DNA of 64,000 bases. Origin: Lachnospiraceae bacterium. Its GTDB lineage: Bacteria > Bacillota > Clostridia > Lachnospirales > Lachnospiraceae. This document shows, one piece after another, positions 49,080-57,723 of this stretch. A model generated the notes under the pieces. That model was not told the DNA's origin, did not search any database, and saw nothing but the letters and a program-made list of their open reading frames with translations. The translations under genes and the position numbers were made by a program. Where the stretch lies: NCBI GenBank assembly GCA_019421365.1, contig JAHZFJ010000018.1, forward strand, positions 1 through 64,000, written 5' to 3'. Positions within the stretch are counted from its first letter, which is position 1; the number at the start of each line of letters is the position of its first letter.

Positions 49080-49121
49080 ACTGCCGCACTAACGATTTTG
49101 TTTTATCGTTAATGCGGCAGT
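49080..49121 (-). terminator. Strong hairpin, second terminator after the DHHW gene
   Basis: ACTGCCGCACTAACGAT (49080-49096) pairs with ATCGTTAATGCGGCAGT (49105-49121) with one mismatch. On the minus strand AATTTTTGG follows. The stem is GC-rich for this DNA. Confidence 0.7.
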
Positions 49122-49234
49122 TAGAGTAAATCTGGATACAATAAAGATTACATTCTCACCTCTAAATTGCCATACCTGTCCTCCTTATCTAAAATAATCT
49201 AGTTTCAATATAATTAAACTTTTTTACAAAAAAT

Positions 49235-49265
49235 GAGCTGATACGATAAGTCTCAATATCAGCCC
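49235..49265 (-). terminator. First terminator after the DHHW gene
   Basis: GAGCTGATA (49235-49243) pairs with TATCAGCCC (49257-49265) with G-U pairing. On the minus strand the stem is followed by a T-rich run, CATTTTTTG. Confidence 0.55.
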
Positions 49266-49336
49266 ATACTATATGATATATATACAAGTTTATAATATTT
49301 ATTTAATCCTATTAGAAAGCTTTACTGGATTCATAC

Positions 49337-50476
49337 TTAATTTAGAAATTTTATTGAATTCTTATCTTTAACAAAATTCATTGTATTATATAGTACTAGT
49401 ACATCTGTAATCCCATTCTCTTCTATAAACTCTTCAACTCCACCGTTAAAGTAACGAAAATCTATCATAAAGGTATCTTCATAATGATTAACTGCCAACG
49501 GCACAAAGGAATGGGCATAGGAATCTTTAATTACTAAAAGCCTTCTTCCATTCTTATTATTTGTTTGAACTTCCACCAAGGCATTATTTCCACCCATGTA
49601 TACGGAATATTTATCTTTCCCCTCTAATTTGCTTAGATCATATAAAGTATTCGTCTCATCCGTCAGATTATAGAGTAGATGGTAATTCATATCTTCTTTG
49701 ATTTCATATAGATAGATATCATCTGGCTTTACATTCACATTGACTTTTGAATGCAAGGTACCATAGAACTTGTCAGACCCTAGGGTAATATCAAATTGTT
49801 CCCTACTAAGTGGAGTAAATCCTGCATCTTTAGCCCATTTCTCATATGCATAATATGCACCAAGTGCAGTCCAATGATGATCAGTACGATAATAAATGTA
49901 TTCATTTTTATGTTGATTAAGAATATCTCTTACGTCTATGAAGGTACCTTCTGGTAGAGATTCTATCACTTCTTTAAGGTAGGCCTCTTGATCATATCCA
50001 GTAGAAAAAAGAGGTAATTTATCTTTTAATATCTCCGATGCTGTAGGCACCAACATAACATTAACTCGGTCCTCCCCAAGTTTCTCTACATATCTTTCAA
50101 CAAATTCTGTTAAGCGGTCCTTATTTTTTTCTGCCTGCTCTTCAGATACATCACTCTTATTATGCTTTTCAATCAAATAGCCATCTTTTGCAAAATACAC
50201 AGAATTAATATCACGTTTAAGCAGAACTCTCTCTGCCATGGTTTTTAAACCAATCCAATTATCTCTAAAAACGAACTGATCATTGACATATTCATCTAGT
50301 CCATTCATATATTCCCCATTGATTAACTTTTCATTAGTGTATTTCGGTAATTCTGCTAAAAACCTATTTTCATTTTCAGAAAATGCTTTTGCTGGAGTTA
50401 CAAGATTACATATGATAAGTCCTGACCACAATAAGGAAAATATATAGAAAAATATTTTGTTAAATGTAAGTTTCAT
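49337..50476 (-). CDS. DHHW family protein (AlgX/AlgJ-like SGNH, envelope O-acetylation)
   Basis: The 379-residue extracytoplasmic protein has an N-terminal membrane anchor (about 8-28) and an AlgX/AlgJ-like SGNH fold: ENRFLAELPKYTNEKLINGEYMNGLDEYVNDQFVFRDNWIGLKTMAE and the signature TDHHWTALGAYYAYEKW (about 196-212) that names DHHW proteins. A later RRLLVIKDSYAHSFVP supplies the Ser. It probably transfers acyl groups to a cell-surface polymer delivered by the MBOAT protein encoded 5 bp upstream. ATG 50476 has GGAGG at good spacing, better than 50482. Confidence 0.85.
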   Translation of the reverse strand: MKLTFNKIFFYIFSLLWSGLIICNLVTPAKAFSENENRFLAELPKYTNEKLINGEYMNGLDEYVNDQFVFRDNWIGLKTMAERVLLKRDINSVYFAKDGYLIEKHNKSDVSEEQAEKNKDRLTEFVERYVEKLGEDRVNVMLVPTASEILKDKLPLFSTGYDQEAYLKEVIESLPEGTFIDVRDILNQHKNEYIYYRTDHHWTALGAYYAYEKWAKDAGFTPLSREQFDITLGSDKFYGTLHSKVNVNVKPDDIYLYEIKEDMNYHLLYNLTDETNTLYDLSKLEGKDKYSVYMGGNNALVEVQTNNKNGRRLLVIKDSYAHSFVPLAVNHYEDTFMIDFRYFNGGVEEFIEENGITDVLVLYNTMNFVKDKNSIKFLN

Positions 50477-50487
50477 ATGCAACCTCC

Positions 50488-51894
50488 TTAGAATCTAAAA
50501 TACAAAAATGGATTATATGTGCTGTCAACAAGATATGCTACACAACATACAAACACGAAAACATATACGAAAGTGGCACTAACGAAAACGTATTTCTTAG
50601 TTGCTTTCTCAGTGAAATTAATCACTTTTTTCAAATGTGGAGTTGAGAAATATGCCGCTAGGACAAATATAACCCCATAGCTTAACAAATAATATAAGCC
50701 TTCCTGATTAATTAACGGAACACCACCTAATCCAAACATTCCTAATAAATAATTCTTAAGTTCATTAAGGTTCTCAAAGTAAAAGATGGCCCAGCTAATC
50801 ATAACAAGAAAAATCGTATATACATGCCTGAAGAACGAAGGTATTTTATCAAGTATTTTTAATAAGAAATACTTTTCGGCTATTAATATAACCGCAAAAT
50901 ATAATCCCCATAAGATAAAATTCCATGATGCTCCGTGCCAAAAGCCTGTCAAAGCCCATACAATAAGTAAATTCCTTAGATGTTTTAACTTAGAGCATCG
51001 ATTACCGCCAAGTGGAATGTATACATAATCACGAAACCATGAACCTAGCGTTATATGCCAACGACGCCAGAATTCAGTGATACTCTTTGATATGTATGGG
51101 TAGTTGAAGTTTTCATCGAAACTAAGCCCAAATATTCTAGCAAGACCAATTGCCATATCAGAGTAACCAGAAAAATCAAAATATATTTGGAAAGTATATG
51201 CTAGAATACCAATCCAATATAATAGTACAGAATAATCTCCCGCAGCACCACTTGATATTTGGCTCCATAATAGCCCTACATTATTAGCTATCAATACTTT
51301 CTTTCCAAGACCTATGATAAAACGACGCATCCCAATTGAAAAACTATCTTGAGTAAGCATATGATCATCTAAGTCATTTTCTACTGTCACATATCGAACG
51401 ATAGGACCCGCTATAATCTGAGGGAACAATGTAGTATAGGCAAGGTAATTGTAATATTTCTTTTCACAACTTGTTGTTCCTCTATACACATCAATGGCAT
51501 AAGATATGGACTGGAAAGAGTTAAAAGATACCCCAATTGGAAGGATGATCTCTACAAATGGAGAATTCATTCCAAACAATCCAAATAAGTTACCTAATAA
51601 AAAGTTCGTATATTTAAAAAATATTAATACACCTAAATTGCTACAAACGGATATTAACATATAAATACGACGACGCTTTTTATTGTCACGATGTTTTTCC
51701 ATTAACTTTGCACATACAAAATCTTCTATCGATAGAAATAACATTATTGGTATAAACCGAATTTCTCCCCATGCATAGAATACAAAACTAGCAATTATCA
51801 TTACCAGGTTTTTTAATTTACTTGGAGCTAGATAGTAAATTATGATTAATGCCGGTAGGAAATAAAACAAAAAAGTTATACTGCTAAAAACCAT
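50488..51894 (-). CDS. MBOAT family O-acyltransferase (AlgI/DltB-like)
   Basis: The 468-residue polytopic membrane protein matches AlgI-type MBOATs: MVFSSITFLFYFLPALIIIYYLAPSKLKNL at the N terminus, FWRRWHITLGSWFRDYVYIPLGGNR (about 275-300) and the catalytic His in LTGFWHGASWNFILWGLYF (about 314-332). These proteins move acyl groups across the membrane for O-acetylation of surface polysaccharides. GAGGAA precedes ATG 51894. It forms a two-gene operon with the DHHW protein. Confidence 0.92.
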   Translation of the reverse strand: MVFSSITFLFYFLPALIIIYYLAPSKLKNLVMIIASFVFYAWGEIRFIPIMLFLSIEDFVCAKLMEKHRDNKKRRRIYMLISVCSNLGVLIFFKYTNFLLGNLFGLFGMNSPFVEIILPIGVSFNSFQSISYAIDVYRGTTSCEKKYYNYLAYTTLFPQIIAGPIVRYVTVENDLDDHMLTQDSFSIGMRRFIIGLGKKVLIANNVGLLWSQISSGAAGDYSVLLYWIGILAYTFQIYFDFSGYSDMAIGLARIFGLSFDENFNYPYISKSITEFWRRWHITLGSWFRDYVYIPLGGNRCSKLKHLRNLLIVWALTGFWHGASWNFILWGLYFAVILIAEKYFLLKILDKIPSFFRHVYTIFLVMISWAIFYFENLNELKNYLLGMFGLGGVPLINQEGLYYLLSYGVIFVLAAYFSTPHLKKVINFTEKATKKYVFVSATFVYVFVFVCCVAYLVDSTYNPFLYFRF

Positions 51895-52077
51895 ATGAAA
51901 TTCCTCTTTCCTTCTTTTGTTTTATAGTTTTATTTTAAACTACAACTACTTATTATTCGTATAATATTTTAAAAAGTTACACCTTGAAAAAAATTTATGA
52001 TTTGTGTATCAAATCATTTATTTTAAATTTATACATTCTGGTAACGTAATTACTCTAGTTTTTACAGCACATAATTA

Positions 52078-52124
52078 ACTCCTTCTTAGTTAAGAATACA
52101 GATATAATTCTTACTAAGAAGGAG
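52078..52124. terminator. Long stem between DUF1576 operon and MBOAT gene
   Basis: ACTCCTTCTTAGTTAAGAAT (52078-52097) pairs with ATTCTTACTAAGAAGGAGT (52106-52124) with one bulge. It lies about 57 bases after the stop of the small gene at 52181-52534; neither side has a clean T-run, so it may act as a weak terminator or mRNA stabiliser. Confidence 0.5.
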
Positions 52125-52180
52125 TCTTTATTATGGTACTATTGAAGATTCAACTACGACAGAAATCAAAAATCACAAAC

Positions 52181-52534
52181 TTATGCTTTTCGTAATAACT
52201 GAATATGCAAGTCTGTTCCCTCTTTAGAGACATTTGCTTTATCAACCATAGCTCCAACAAGATGAAGTTCATCACTGGAATCATCTTCTCCCACTAACTG
52301 CCAATAATAACCTTCAATTTCATATTGACGTTGCGTATTTAAGTTATATTTTATCTTTTCTATAAATTCTTCTTCATAATCACACTCATATTGAATTATG
52401 ATAATTTCTGTATTCCGACCATTTGTTGAAATCTTTGTATTAACTTTAATATCAATGTTTTCTGCTCCATTTAATAGGAACAAAGTTAAAATTTCACTCA
52501 CTATCTGAGCTATTTTTTTTGCTTCGTGTATCAT
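52181..52534 (-). CDS. Hypothetical protein coupled to DUF1576 gene (117 aa)
   Basis: A 117-residue soluble protein (KKIAQIVSEILTLFLLNGAENIDIKVNTKI, then a basic/acidic mixed alpha-beta region, DELHLVGAMVDKANVSKEGTDLHIQLLRKA). The N-terminal helix and the beta strand with NGAENIDI recall the ATP-binding-lid end of histidine-kinase-like folds, but motifs are insufficient for a call. Its start overlaps the stop of the DUF1576 gene (four-base overlap), so translation is coupled and a functional partnership is likely. Confidence 0.65.
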   Translation of the reverse strand: MIHEAKKIAQIVSEILTLFLLNGAENIDIKVNTKISTNGRNTEIIIIQYECDYEEEFIEKIKYNLNTQRQYEIEGYYWQLVGEDDSSDELHLVGAMVDKANVSKEGTDLHIQLLRKA

Positions 52535-53811
52535 CTATTTCTCTCCTTATGAAATGCATCTATAACTGGAATCATAATTCCTGCTACCAATCCGCCTGAG
52601 AACCCATTGTTATAGAGGTTTACACCTCCGTGCATTACTCCAACATTTGTTACAAGGATCATATGGAGAGCACCTGCTATGAATCCCATGACTGGCCCGT
52701 ACGTACCAGCTATTGGCGCTAGTGTTGTTGAAAATAAAACCGAAATAATGATGCCTGTATTTGACAAATCATTTCCCAAAAGTAAAGCCATGGCTATAAC
52801 ACCTAGCATTACTGGCAGACAATTTTTAAAATGCTTACCTAATGCTCCAAATCCAACTACTGTGAATATTCCTGCCAAGACCGGACCATTTACAACTCCT
52901 CCAATTAGTATAACATAAAAAAGGCTCATAAATCCAAGTAACGCCATATTTAATAATGTTACACCTAAGCCTACCAAGTGTGTAAAATCCGTAATCAGTC
53001 TTCCTTTATATTGTAGTATTTTCTTGAAATCCATTATAGCATGACGATTGATATAAATTCCAGTTAAGAAAAAGCTCAGAAACAAAAACAGTAATATTAT
53101 AATAATTACCGGATGATTTTTCTCTGAAATAATATTCACTTGCTCCACTGATATACCAAAGCTTCTAAGTACACTTGTCATTGCTGTTCCTAATATTCCA
53201 GACGTAAAACCAATATTATATAAATTATATCCATCATGAAATTTTAGCATATGTGATGATAGAGGCACTAGGATAAATCCAATAAAAATACCAACACTCA
53301 CTGCGACAACAATAGCCCAGAAAGGACGCAATAAGCCAGAAAAGCTTATTTCGCTGACTAATGGTGCTAATGCAGTACCAAACATTACTACAATAATGAT
53401 ATCTTTAAATGATATTTTCTTATATAAAGTATAAAAATAACCGCCTAGATATATTGGAATTATGTTATATAGATTTTTTCCAAAGAAGGAAAAGCCGATA
53501 ACTGTAAAGAATGCCGCAATTAAAATACCATTCAACTTAAGTCGATAATGGTGCAAAATATAGATATTTAAGATTCCAACTAAACCAACATTAATAAATG
53601 CTGCTTCAATCCCACCAACTTCAATAAAATCTGTTACTAATATTGTTGGTGTAATTATTATATTGATAAATCCACTAATAACCGAGTGAAAGCTTCCCTT
53701 ATATACACCATAGATAATTCCAACCAATAGAAATAAAATAGGTACAACAGATAATAAGCTTAGTTTTCTAATACGGCCGATATCTTTTTCATCTACCTTG
53801 ATTAACTCCAA
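52531..53811 (-). CDS. DUF1576 membrane protein
   Basis: The 426-residue protein has about ten to twelve hydrophobic helices and two internally similar halves: DGYNLYNIGFTSGILGTAMTSV in the first and GGVNLYNNGFSGGLVAGIMIPV in the second, the DUF1576 pattern. The inverted or direct duplication resembles transporter architecture, but function is unknown. The start is TTG at 53811 with AAGGAGG just upstream. It is followed by a coupled small cytosolic gene. Upstream lies a patch of decayed sequence. Confidence 0.85.
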   Translation of the reverse strand: MELIKVDEKDIGRIRKLSLLSVVPILFLLVGIIYGVYKGSFHSVISGFINIIITPTILVTDFIEVGGIEAAFINVGLVGILNIYILHHYRLKLNGILIAAFFTVIGFSFFGKNLYNIIPIYLGGYFYTLYKKISFKDIIIVVMFGTALAPLVSEISFSGLLRPFWAIVVAVSVGIFIGFILVPLSSHMLKFHDGYNLYNIGFTSGILGTAMTSVLRSFGISVEQVNIISEKNHPVIIIILLFLFLSFFLTGIYINRHAIMDFKKILQYKGRLITDFTHLVGLGVTLLNMALLGFMSLFYVILIGGVVNGPVLAGIFTVVGFGALGKHFKNCLPVMLGVIAMALLLGNDLSNTGIIISVLFSTTLAPIAGTYGPVMGFIAGALHMILVTNVGVMHGGVNLYNNGFSGGLVAGIMIPVIDAFHKERNR

Positions 53812-54216
53812 AAATCAACCTCCTTTTTTTTCAATTATTTGATAATATTATTTTACAGGAATAGTAATGTATTTGGCAATATTTTTTTTGGAGAAAATCT
53901 ATTTTAAATCTGCAGCTGTATAGGCAAACTCTTTTTTATGATTTAATTGCGCATTCCCTAGTGCTTTTGCCTCATTCACTTTCTCATTTTCAAAAAATTC
54001 TTCTAAATTCTTGTCACAAATAACACCGAACACTCGATCATCTGTTATGAAATCATGAAATTACTTATCAAGTACCTCTTCTTCTTTGGCATATAATTAC
54101 CATTAACTGTCAAGCATTATTGCCTTTAACTCCTAATATGGATTTCTACCTAACTGTCCAATCAATTTCCATGTCATATTTACAAGTACTTCAGTTCTGC
54201 AACCAACTTTTTCAAT
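53812..54216. other. Intergenic region with decayed coding sequence
   Basis: The 405-bp gap carries the minus-strand remnant at 53899-54060 and leads into the truncated chemotaxis gene. No clear promoter or terminator is visible. Confidence 0.5.
53899..54060 (-). pseudogene. C-terminal remnant of an unidentified gene
   Basis: A 53-codon frame without a start codon reads FHDFITDDRVFGVICDKNLE and continues to a stop at 53899 with EFAYTAADLK. Upstream of an in-frame TAA the same frame goes on with YAKEEEVLDK. This is coding-like sequence broken by at least two stops. I do not recognise the family. Confidence 0.35.
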
Positions 54217-55308
54217 GTGAGGCCCCCTTATAAGAAAATTTCCTTAGGGGATACTAATGAATATATTGTTATAACATGTTCTACTCTTGCGTATTTGCCA
54301 ACAGGAATACTTGTAGCTCAAAAGTTAAAAGAATCAAAAGATGCTGCTATTACTTCTATGGAAGAAATAAAAAACAAAAATATTACACAAGAAAAAATGA
54401 TAAATGATATGAAAAAAATTTCTATTACAATATCAGATAACTTTAATATATTAAATTATTTTATTAATGAATTTAATGAAAGTAATTCAGAGTTAAATCG
54501 TTCTATTTTAGAAATTAAAACAGGAGCATCTAACACAGCATTTGAGGTTGAGAGTGAAACTATTTTAATTGATGAAATTAAAAAGAAAATTGAAAATTCA
54601 GAAGAAACTTGTAGAATGGTTAATAGCTATGCAATGAATGCTAATGATGCACTTAACATGGGAATAGAAAAAGTACAAATGTTATTAAATAAGAGTGAAA
54701 TTGTTAAGGAAAAAAATAATGAAGTAAATGCTACAATAAAAAGATTAGAGGATAAATTTTCAAATATATCAAACATTATTGATATTATATCTAAAATATC
54801 TGAACAAACGAACTTATTATCTTTAAATGCATCAATAGAAGCAGCCAGAGTAGGCGAATTAGGAAAAGGATTTGCAGTAGTTGCAGAACAAATAAAAAAA
54901 TTAGCAGAAGAAAGTAGAATAAATTCTAAAAAGATTGAAAATATACTAATAGAATTAAAAACTGATACTACTGAGTCTGTAAATCAAGTGGAAAGTTTAC
55001 TAAATGATAGTGCAGAACAACAAAAACTTGTATATGACACAAATGAAGTATTTAATCAAATAGAGAATAATATACAAATAGTCAGTGACAAGGCTAGTAT
55101 AGTGACAAATATGATGAAAGATGTATTAGAAAATAGTGATAAAGTACATGAAAGCATTGAAAATATTTCAGCTATATCAGAAGAAACTATGGCTACATCA
55201 GAAAGCACAGTAATGATTTCTGATAGAAACTCAAATAAGTTAGAAGAAGTTAAAAATAGTACAAATATAGTTAGAAATGTTATTGAAGAAATAAAAGAGT
55301 ATATTTAA
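54217..55308 (+). pseudogene. Methyl-accepting chemotaxis protein, N-terminally truncated
   Basis: The 363 codons are largely an MCP signalling domain: a long coiled coil, the hairpin tip ISKISEQTNLLSLNASIEAARVGELGKGFAVVAEQIKKLAEES (about 200-240), and SAISEETMATSES towards the end. No membrane helix, HAMP or sensor domain precedes it; the first 50 residues (including GDTNEYIVITCSTLAYLPTG) may be the tail of a lost input domain. The only start is a GTG without ribosome site, and the frame is open upstream to a stop at 54151. It could be a soluble MCP, but truncation by rearrangement is more likely. Confidence 0.6.
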
Positions 55309-55330
55309 AAATAGGATATATAGTTATAGT

Positions 55331-55367
55331 AAGGGCAAGGCTAAATAAGTTGGTTTTGCCCTTATTT
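55331..55367 (+). terminator. Terminator after the MCP gene
   Basis: AAGGGCAA (55331-55338) pairs with TTGCCCTT and is followed by ATTT (to 55367). Confidence 0.6.
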
Positions 55368-55564
55368 GCATTATATATTTATTTTTACATGTCTATGGGG
55401 CCTTTTTAACATACCGTATCGTCCTAAATATAAAGGAGCATTGCTTTATGATAAATAGTTAGTCATTTTGCAACACTCCTTATATTACAATAATCACACA
55501 GGGTTCAGAAAAGACCTCTCCATGAAAGAGATTTCAAATTCTTTTCCACTTTCTATACTCAATT

Positions 55565-56482
55565 TTAGCCAATCACTGTATCATTCTTCATAACAATCAC
55601 TGCTTCTTCTGAACCGTCTCCAATAAGATCCGGTCTGCTTAAGAGATATTTAACCATGTCATCTTCACTCTCAAACTTTGTTGCCTGGAATGGTTCGTTC
55701 CAACCATACTTTTCAATTAGCAATAATTCATCCTCTGTGTCAAGCAAAATACCTGCATGACCTACAAAACGCTTATTTTCATAATTATCATGTAAATACA
55801 TGGTAATTAATGATACTTCTCCATTATCTTGAATGGATATACCACGACTCTTCCATGCTGCTGCAATTGCGTCGATATGATCTTCTAAGGTACTATCAGC
55901 TTCCACTGTTACTGGTTCAAAGATGGTAATAAACTTTTCTTTGTTAAATGTTTCAAATCTTTTTTCCATCTCAATGGCCTCAACATCAAACATAAGGTAA
56001 GGATCGTATGAGGCAAGCTCCTGCTTAGTTTCTATAAACTGTTGGAACAGTAAATAAGAGGTCAATCTACAATTCATCCCCAGCATTAATGTTCCATCTT
56101 CCCTATATTCTTCATTAATATAGACCTCACTATAATCCACTGGAGAATGATTCACGCTTTGATATCCAGCCTGAAGTACATCTGCACTTGTGACATTGTT
56201 GTTATATTCATTAACCCAATCAATGAATTCATTGGCTGTATCCTCTTGAATTCCGGCTGTAATCAATTGATTCGTAACTTCCTTCTGAGTCGCCTGATCT
56301 AAAAGATTCGTATACGTCAGATACTGTTCTTCCGATTCATCTTCCTGTTCATTCTGATCTGTTATATTATCATTTGTATTTAACATATTCTGCTGAGCCT
56401 GATTATTGTTAGAGCTGCATGCTGTTAAGCTAATTGCTGCTACCAATACCATTGCTGGAATCATATAGTATTTTTTTCTCAT
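55565..56482 (-). CDS. DUF4300 family lipoprotein
   Basis: The 305-residue protein has a lipoprotein signal peptide with lipobox LTACSS (Cys about residue 22), an Asn/Gln/Asp/Glu-rich tether (about 24-52) and a DUF4300-type body: LTYTNLLDQATQKEV, GYQSVNHSPVDYSEVY, MNCRLTSYLLF (about 135-145) and VGHAGILLDTEDELLLIEKYGWNEPFQATKF. The conserved NCR and HAG segments look like a Cys-His catalytic pair, though activity is not established. AGAGAGGAG precedes ATG 56482. It is probably monocistronic. Confidence 0.85.
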   Translation of the reverse strand: MRKKYYMIPAMVLVAAISLTACSSNNNQAQQNMLNTNDNITDQNEQEDESEEQYLTYTNLLDQATQKEVTNQLITAGIQEDTANEFIDWVNEYNNNVTSADVLQAGYQSVNHSPVDYSEVYINEEYREDGTLMLGMNCRLTSYLLFQQFIETKQELASYDPYLMFDVEAIEMEKRFETFNKEKFITIFEPVTVEADSTLEDHIDAIAAAWKSRGISIQDNGEVSLITMYLHDNYENKRFVGHAGILLDTEDELLLIEKYGWNEPFQATKFESEDDMVKYLLSRPDLIGDGSEEAVIVMKNDTVIG

Positions 56483-56543
56483 ATCGTATCTCCTCTCTTT
56501 ATTGATAAACTAGTTTTTATTCATATATGTTACAATAGAGTAC

Positions 56544-56867
56544 TCATAGATACAATAGAAATTTACAGGAAACGAACCTTATCACTCTTTTTATTCCACA
56601 GCCATAGCCTTTTTCAATCATTTCTTGTATAAATGAAGGGAATTTTTCGATAGTATCAGCGTATTTTTGCGTATTTTTCGCTTTGATGTTTATTTGATAC
56701 CCATTATTAAGTGATACATTAACTCCCCATATCTCTTTACTTTTATAAGAGTATTTAATCTTTATCCATAAATCTTTTATTTCCACATTGCATTTAAGGC
56801 CTTTATCCAAATAACGCTGATGTAGCTGTAATATAAAGTCTTGCACATTGACAGACAAAGGGTTCAT
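56544..56867 (-). CDS. Hypothetical protein, possibly frameshifted (107 aa)
   Basis: The 107-residue product has a central region KYADTIEKFPSFIQEMIEKGYGCG that resembles small clostridial proteins. After GYGCG the current frame ends IKRVIRFVSCKFLLYL, which looks non-native. A one-base change would give NKKSDKVRFL and a stop, a more plausible C terminus. No ribosome site precedes ATG 56867, so the N terminus may also be lost. Function is unknown; it may be a decayed gene. Confidence 0.45.
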   Translation of the reverse strand: MNPLSVNVQDFILQLHQRYLDKGLKCNVEIKDLWIKIKYSYKSKEIWGVNVSLNNGYQINIKAKNTQKYADTIEKFPSFIQEMIEKGYGCGIKRVIRFVSCKFLLYL

Positions 56868-56904
56868 AGTATCTTTTAATATAGAAATAACATTGTCGGT
56901 TTTA

Positions 56905-57006
56905 TTATTCGATTTCTGTTAAATATAGAATGCTAACACCATTGTGATTCTCTTTACTTTGGAGATCCTTACTGTTTTTAACTGGTACACTATATCCAAA
57001 GGGCAT
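56905..57006 (-). CDS. Short ORF coupled to TetR stop (33 aa)
   Basis: The 33-residue frame begins MPFGYSVPVKNSKDLQSKEN and overlaps the TetR stop (TGATG). It has no recognisable family and no ribosome site other than coupling. It may be a remnant tail of another gene or noise. Confidence 0.25.
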   Translation of the reverse strand: MPFGYSVPVKNSKDLQSKENHNGVSILYLTEIE

Positions 57007-57575
57007 CAAACGTAGGTTACATACGCCAGCTGATCCTTCAGCATATTTTTCGTTATAGTTGTAACCTCGTTAATCTCCATATCACCATATTCACCAGCAA
57101 GCCAGTCAAGATAAGAATATGCTATACATACTGATACCAGATCCTGTACCACTATCTTTTCGTTTTCACTATGGTCACGATTTTTTTTCATATCCAGACA
57201 AATAAGCTTCTTTATGGTTTTTCTGAATGCACTCCTGAAATCGGAGCAATTTCCTTCCTTTGCGACATAGCGAAAAAAATCTATCTCTTTATACATCAGT
57301 TCATTTAATAGATTGAAAAAACAATCCATATCAAAACCTGATTCTTTCTTTATTGCCTCAAAGATTTCCTGCTCCATATCATCAAGAAATTCGTTGAAAA
57401 CATCCTCCACTGCATCATAATGAGCATAAAAGGTCATCCTGTTTATATCCGCTCGCTCTGCAATATCAGATATAGTTATTTTCTTGTAACCTTTTTCAAT
57501 GACGAGGTCGATGTATACCCTCCTTATCTCTTTTTTGTTTTTTATAAATCGTCTATCTTTTGATTTCTTATACAT
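57006..57575 (-). CDS. TetR/AcrR family regulator
   Basis: The 189-residue protein has the TetR DNA-binding domain: RFIKNKKEIRRVYIDLVIEKGYKKITISDIAERADINRMTFYAHYDAVEDVFNEFLDD (about 9-66), followed by a ligand domain. GGAG precedes ATG 57575. It is divergent from the membrane protein gene at 57724, and a perfect 15+6+15 inverted repeat at 57615-57650 lies between them, the obvious operator. The inducer is unknown. Confidence 0.88.
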   Translation of the reverse strand: MYKKSKDRRFIKNKKEIRRVYIDLVIEKGYKKITISDIAERADINRMTFYAHYDAVEDVFNEFLDDMEQEIFEAIKKESGFDMDCFFNLLNELMYKEIDFFRYVAKEGNCSDFRSAFRKTIKKLICLDMKKNRDHSENEKIVVQDLVSVCIAYSYLDWLAGEYGDMEINEVTTITKNMLKDQLAYVTYV

Positions 57576-57614
57576 AATTATCTCCTATAAATCCATATGA
57601 TTAAATAATCATTT

Positions 57615-57650
57615 ATATACAATGTGATAAATAACTATCACATTGTATAT
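57615..57650. promoter_or_regulatory. Perfect 36-bp inverted repeat, probable TetR operator
   Basis: ATATACAATGTGATA (57615-57629) is repeated exactly in inverse as TATCACATTGTATAT (57636-57650) with the spacer AATAAC. It is the only large dyad between the divergent TetR and membrane protein genes. Confidence 0.75.
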
Positions 57651-57659
57651 TTTTGCTCA

Positions 57660-57688
57660 TTGTAAACAAAAAGTCAAGAGGATATAAT
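57660..57688 (+). promoter_or_regulatory. Promoter of the membrane protein gene
   Basis: TTGTAA (57660-57665), 17-bp spacer, TATAAT (57683-57688). The -35 is 10 bases from the palindrome, so TetR binding there could block RNA polymerase. Confidence 0.65.
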
Positions 57689-57723
57689 TTTATCATCAAA
57701 TCTATAATTTAAGGAGGTAAATT

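Larger units (their letters stand above)
48915..49336. other. Intergenic region with two terminator-like hairpins
   Basis: The 422-bp gap contains no ORF with a ribosome site. It has the hairpins at 49080-49121 and 49235-49265, both oriented to end minus-strand transcripts from the DHHW gene; the promoter of the HD gene should be near 48920-49050. Confidence 0.55.
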
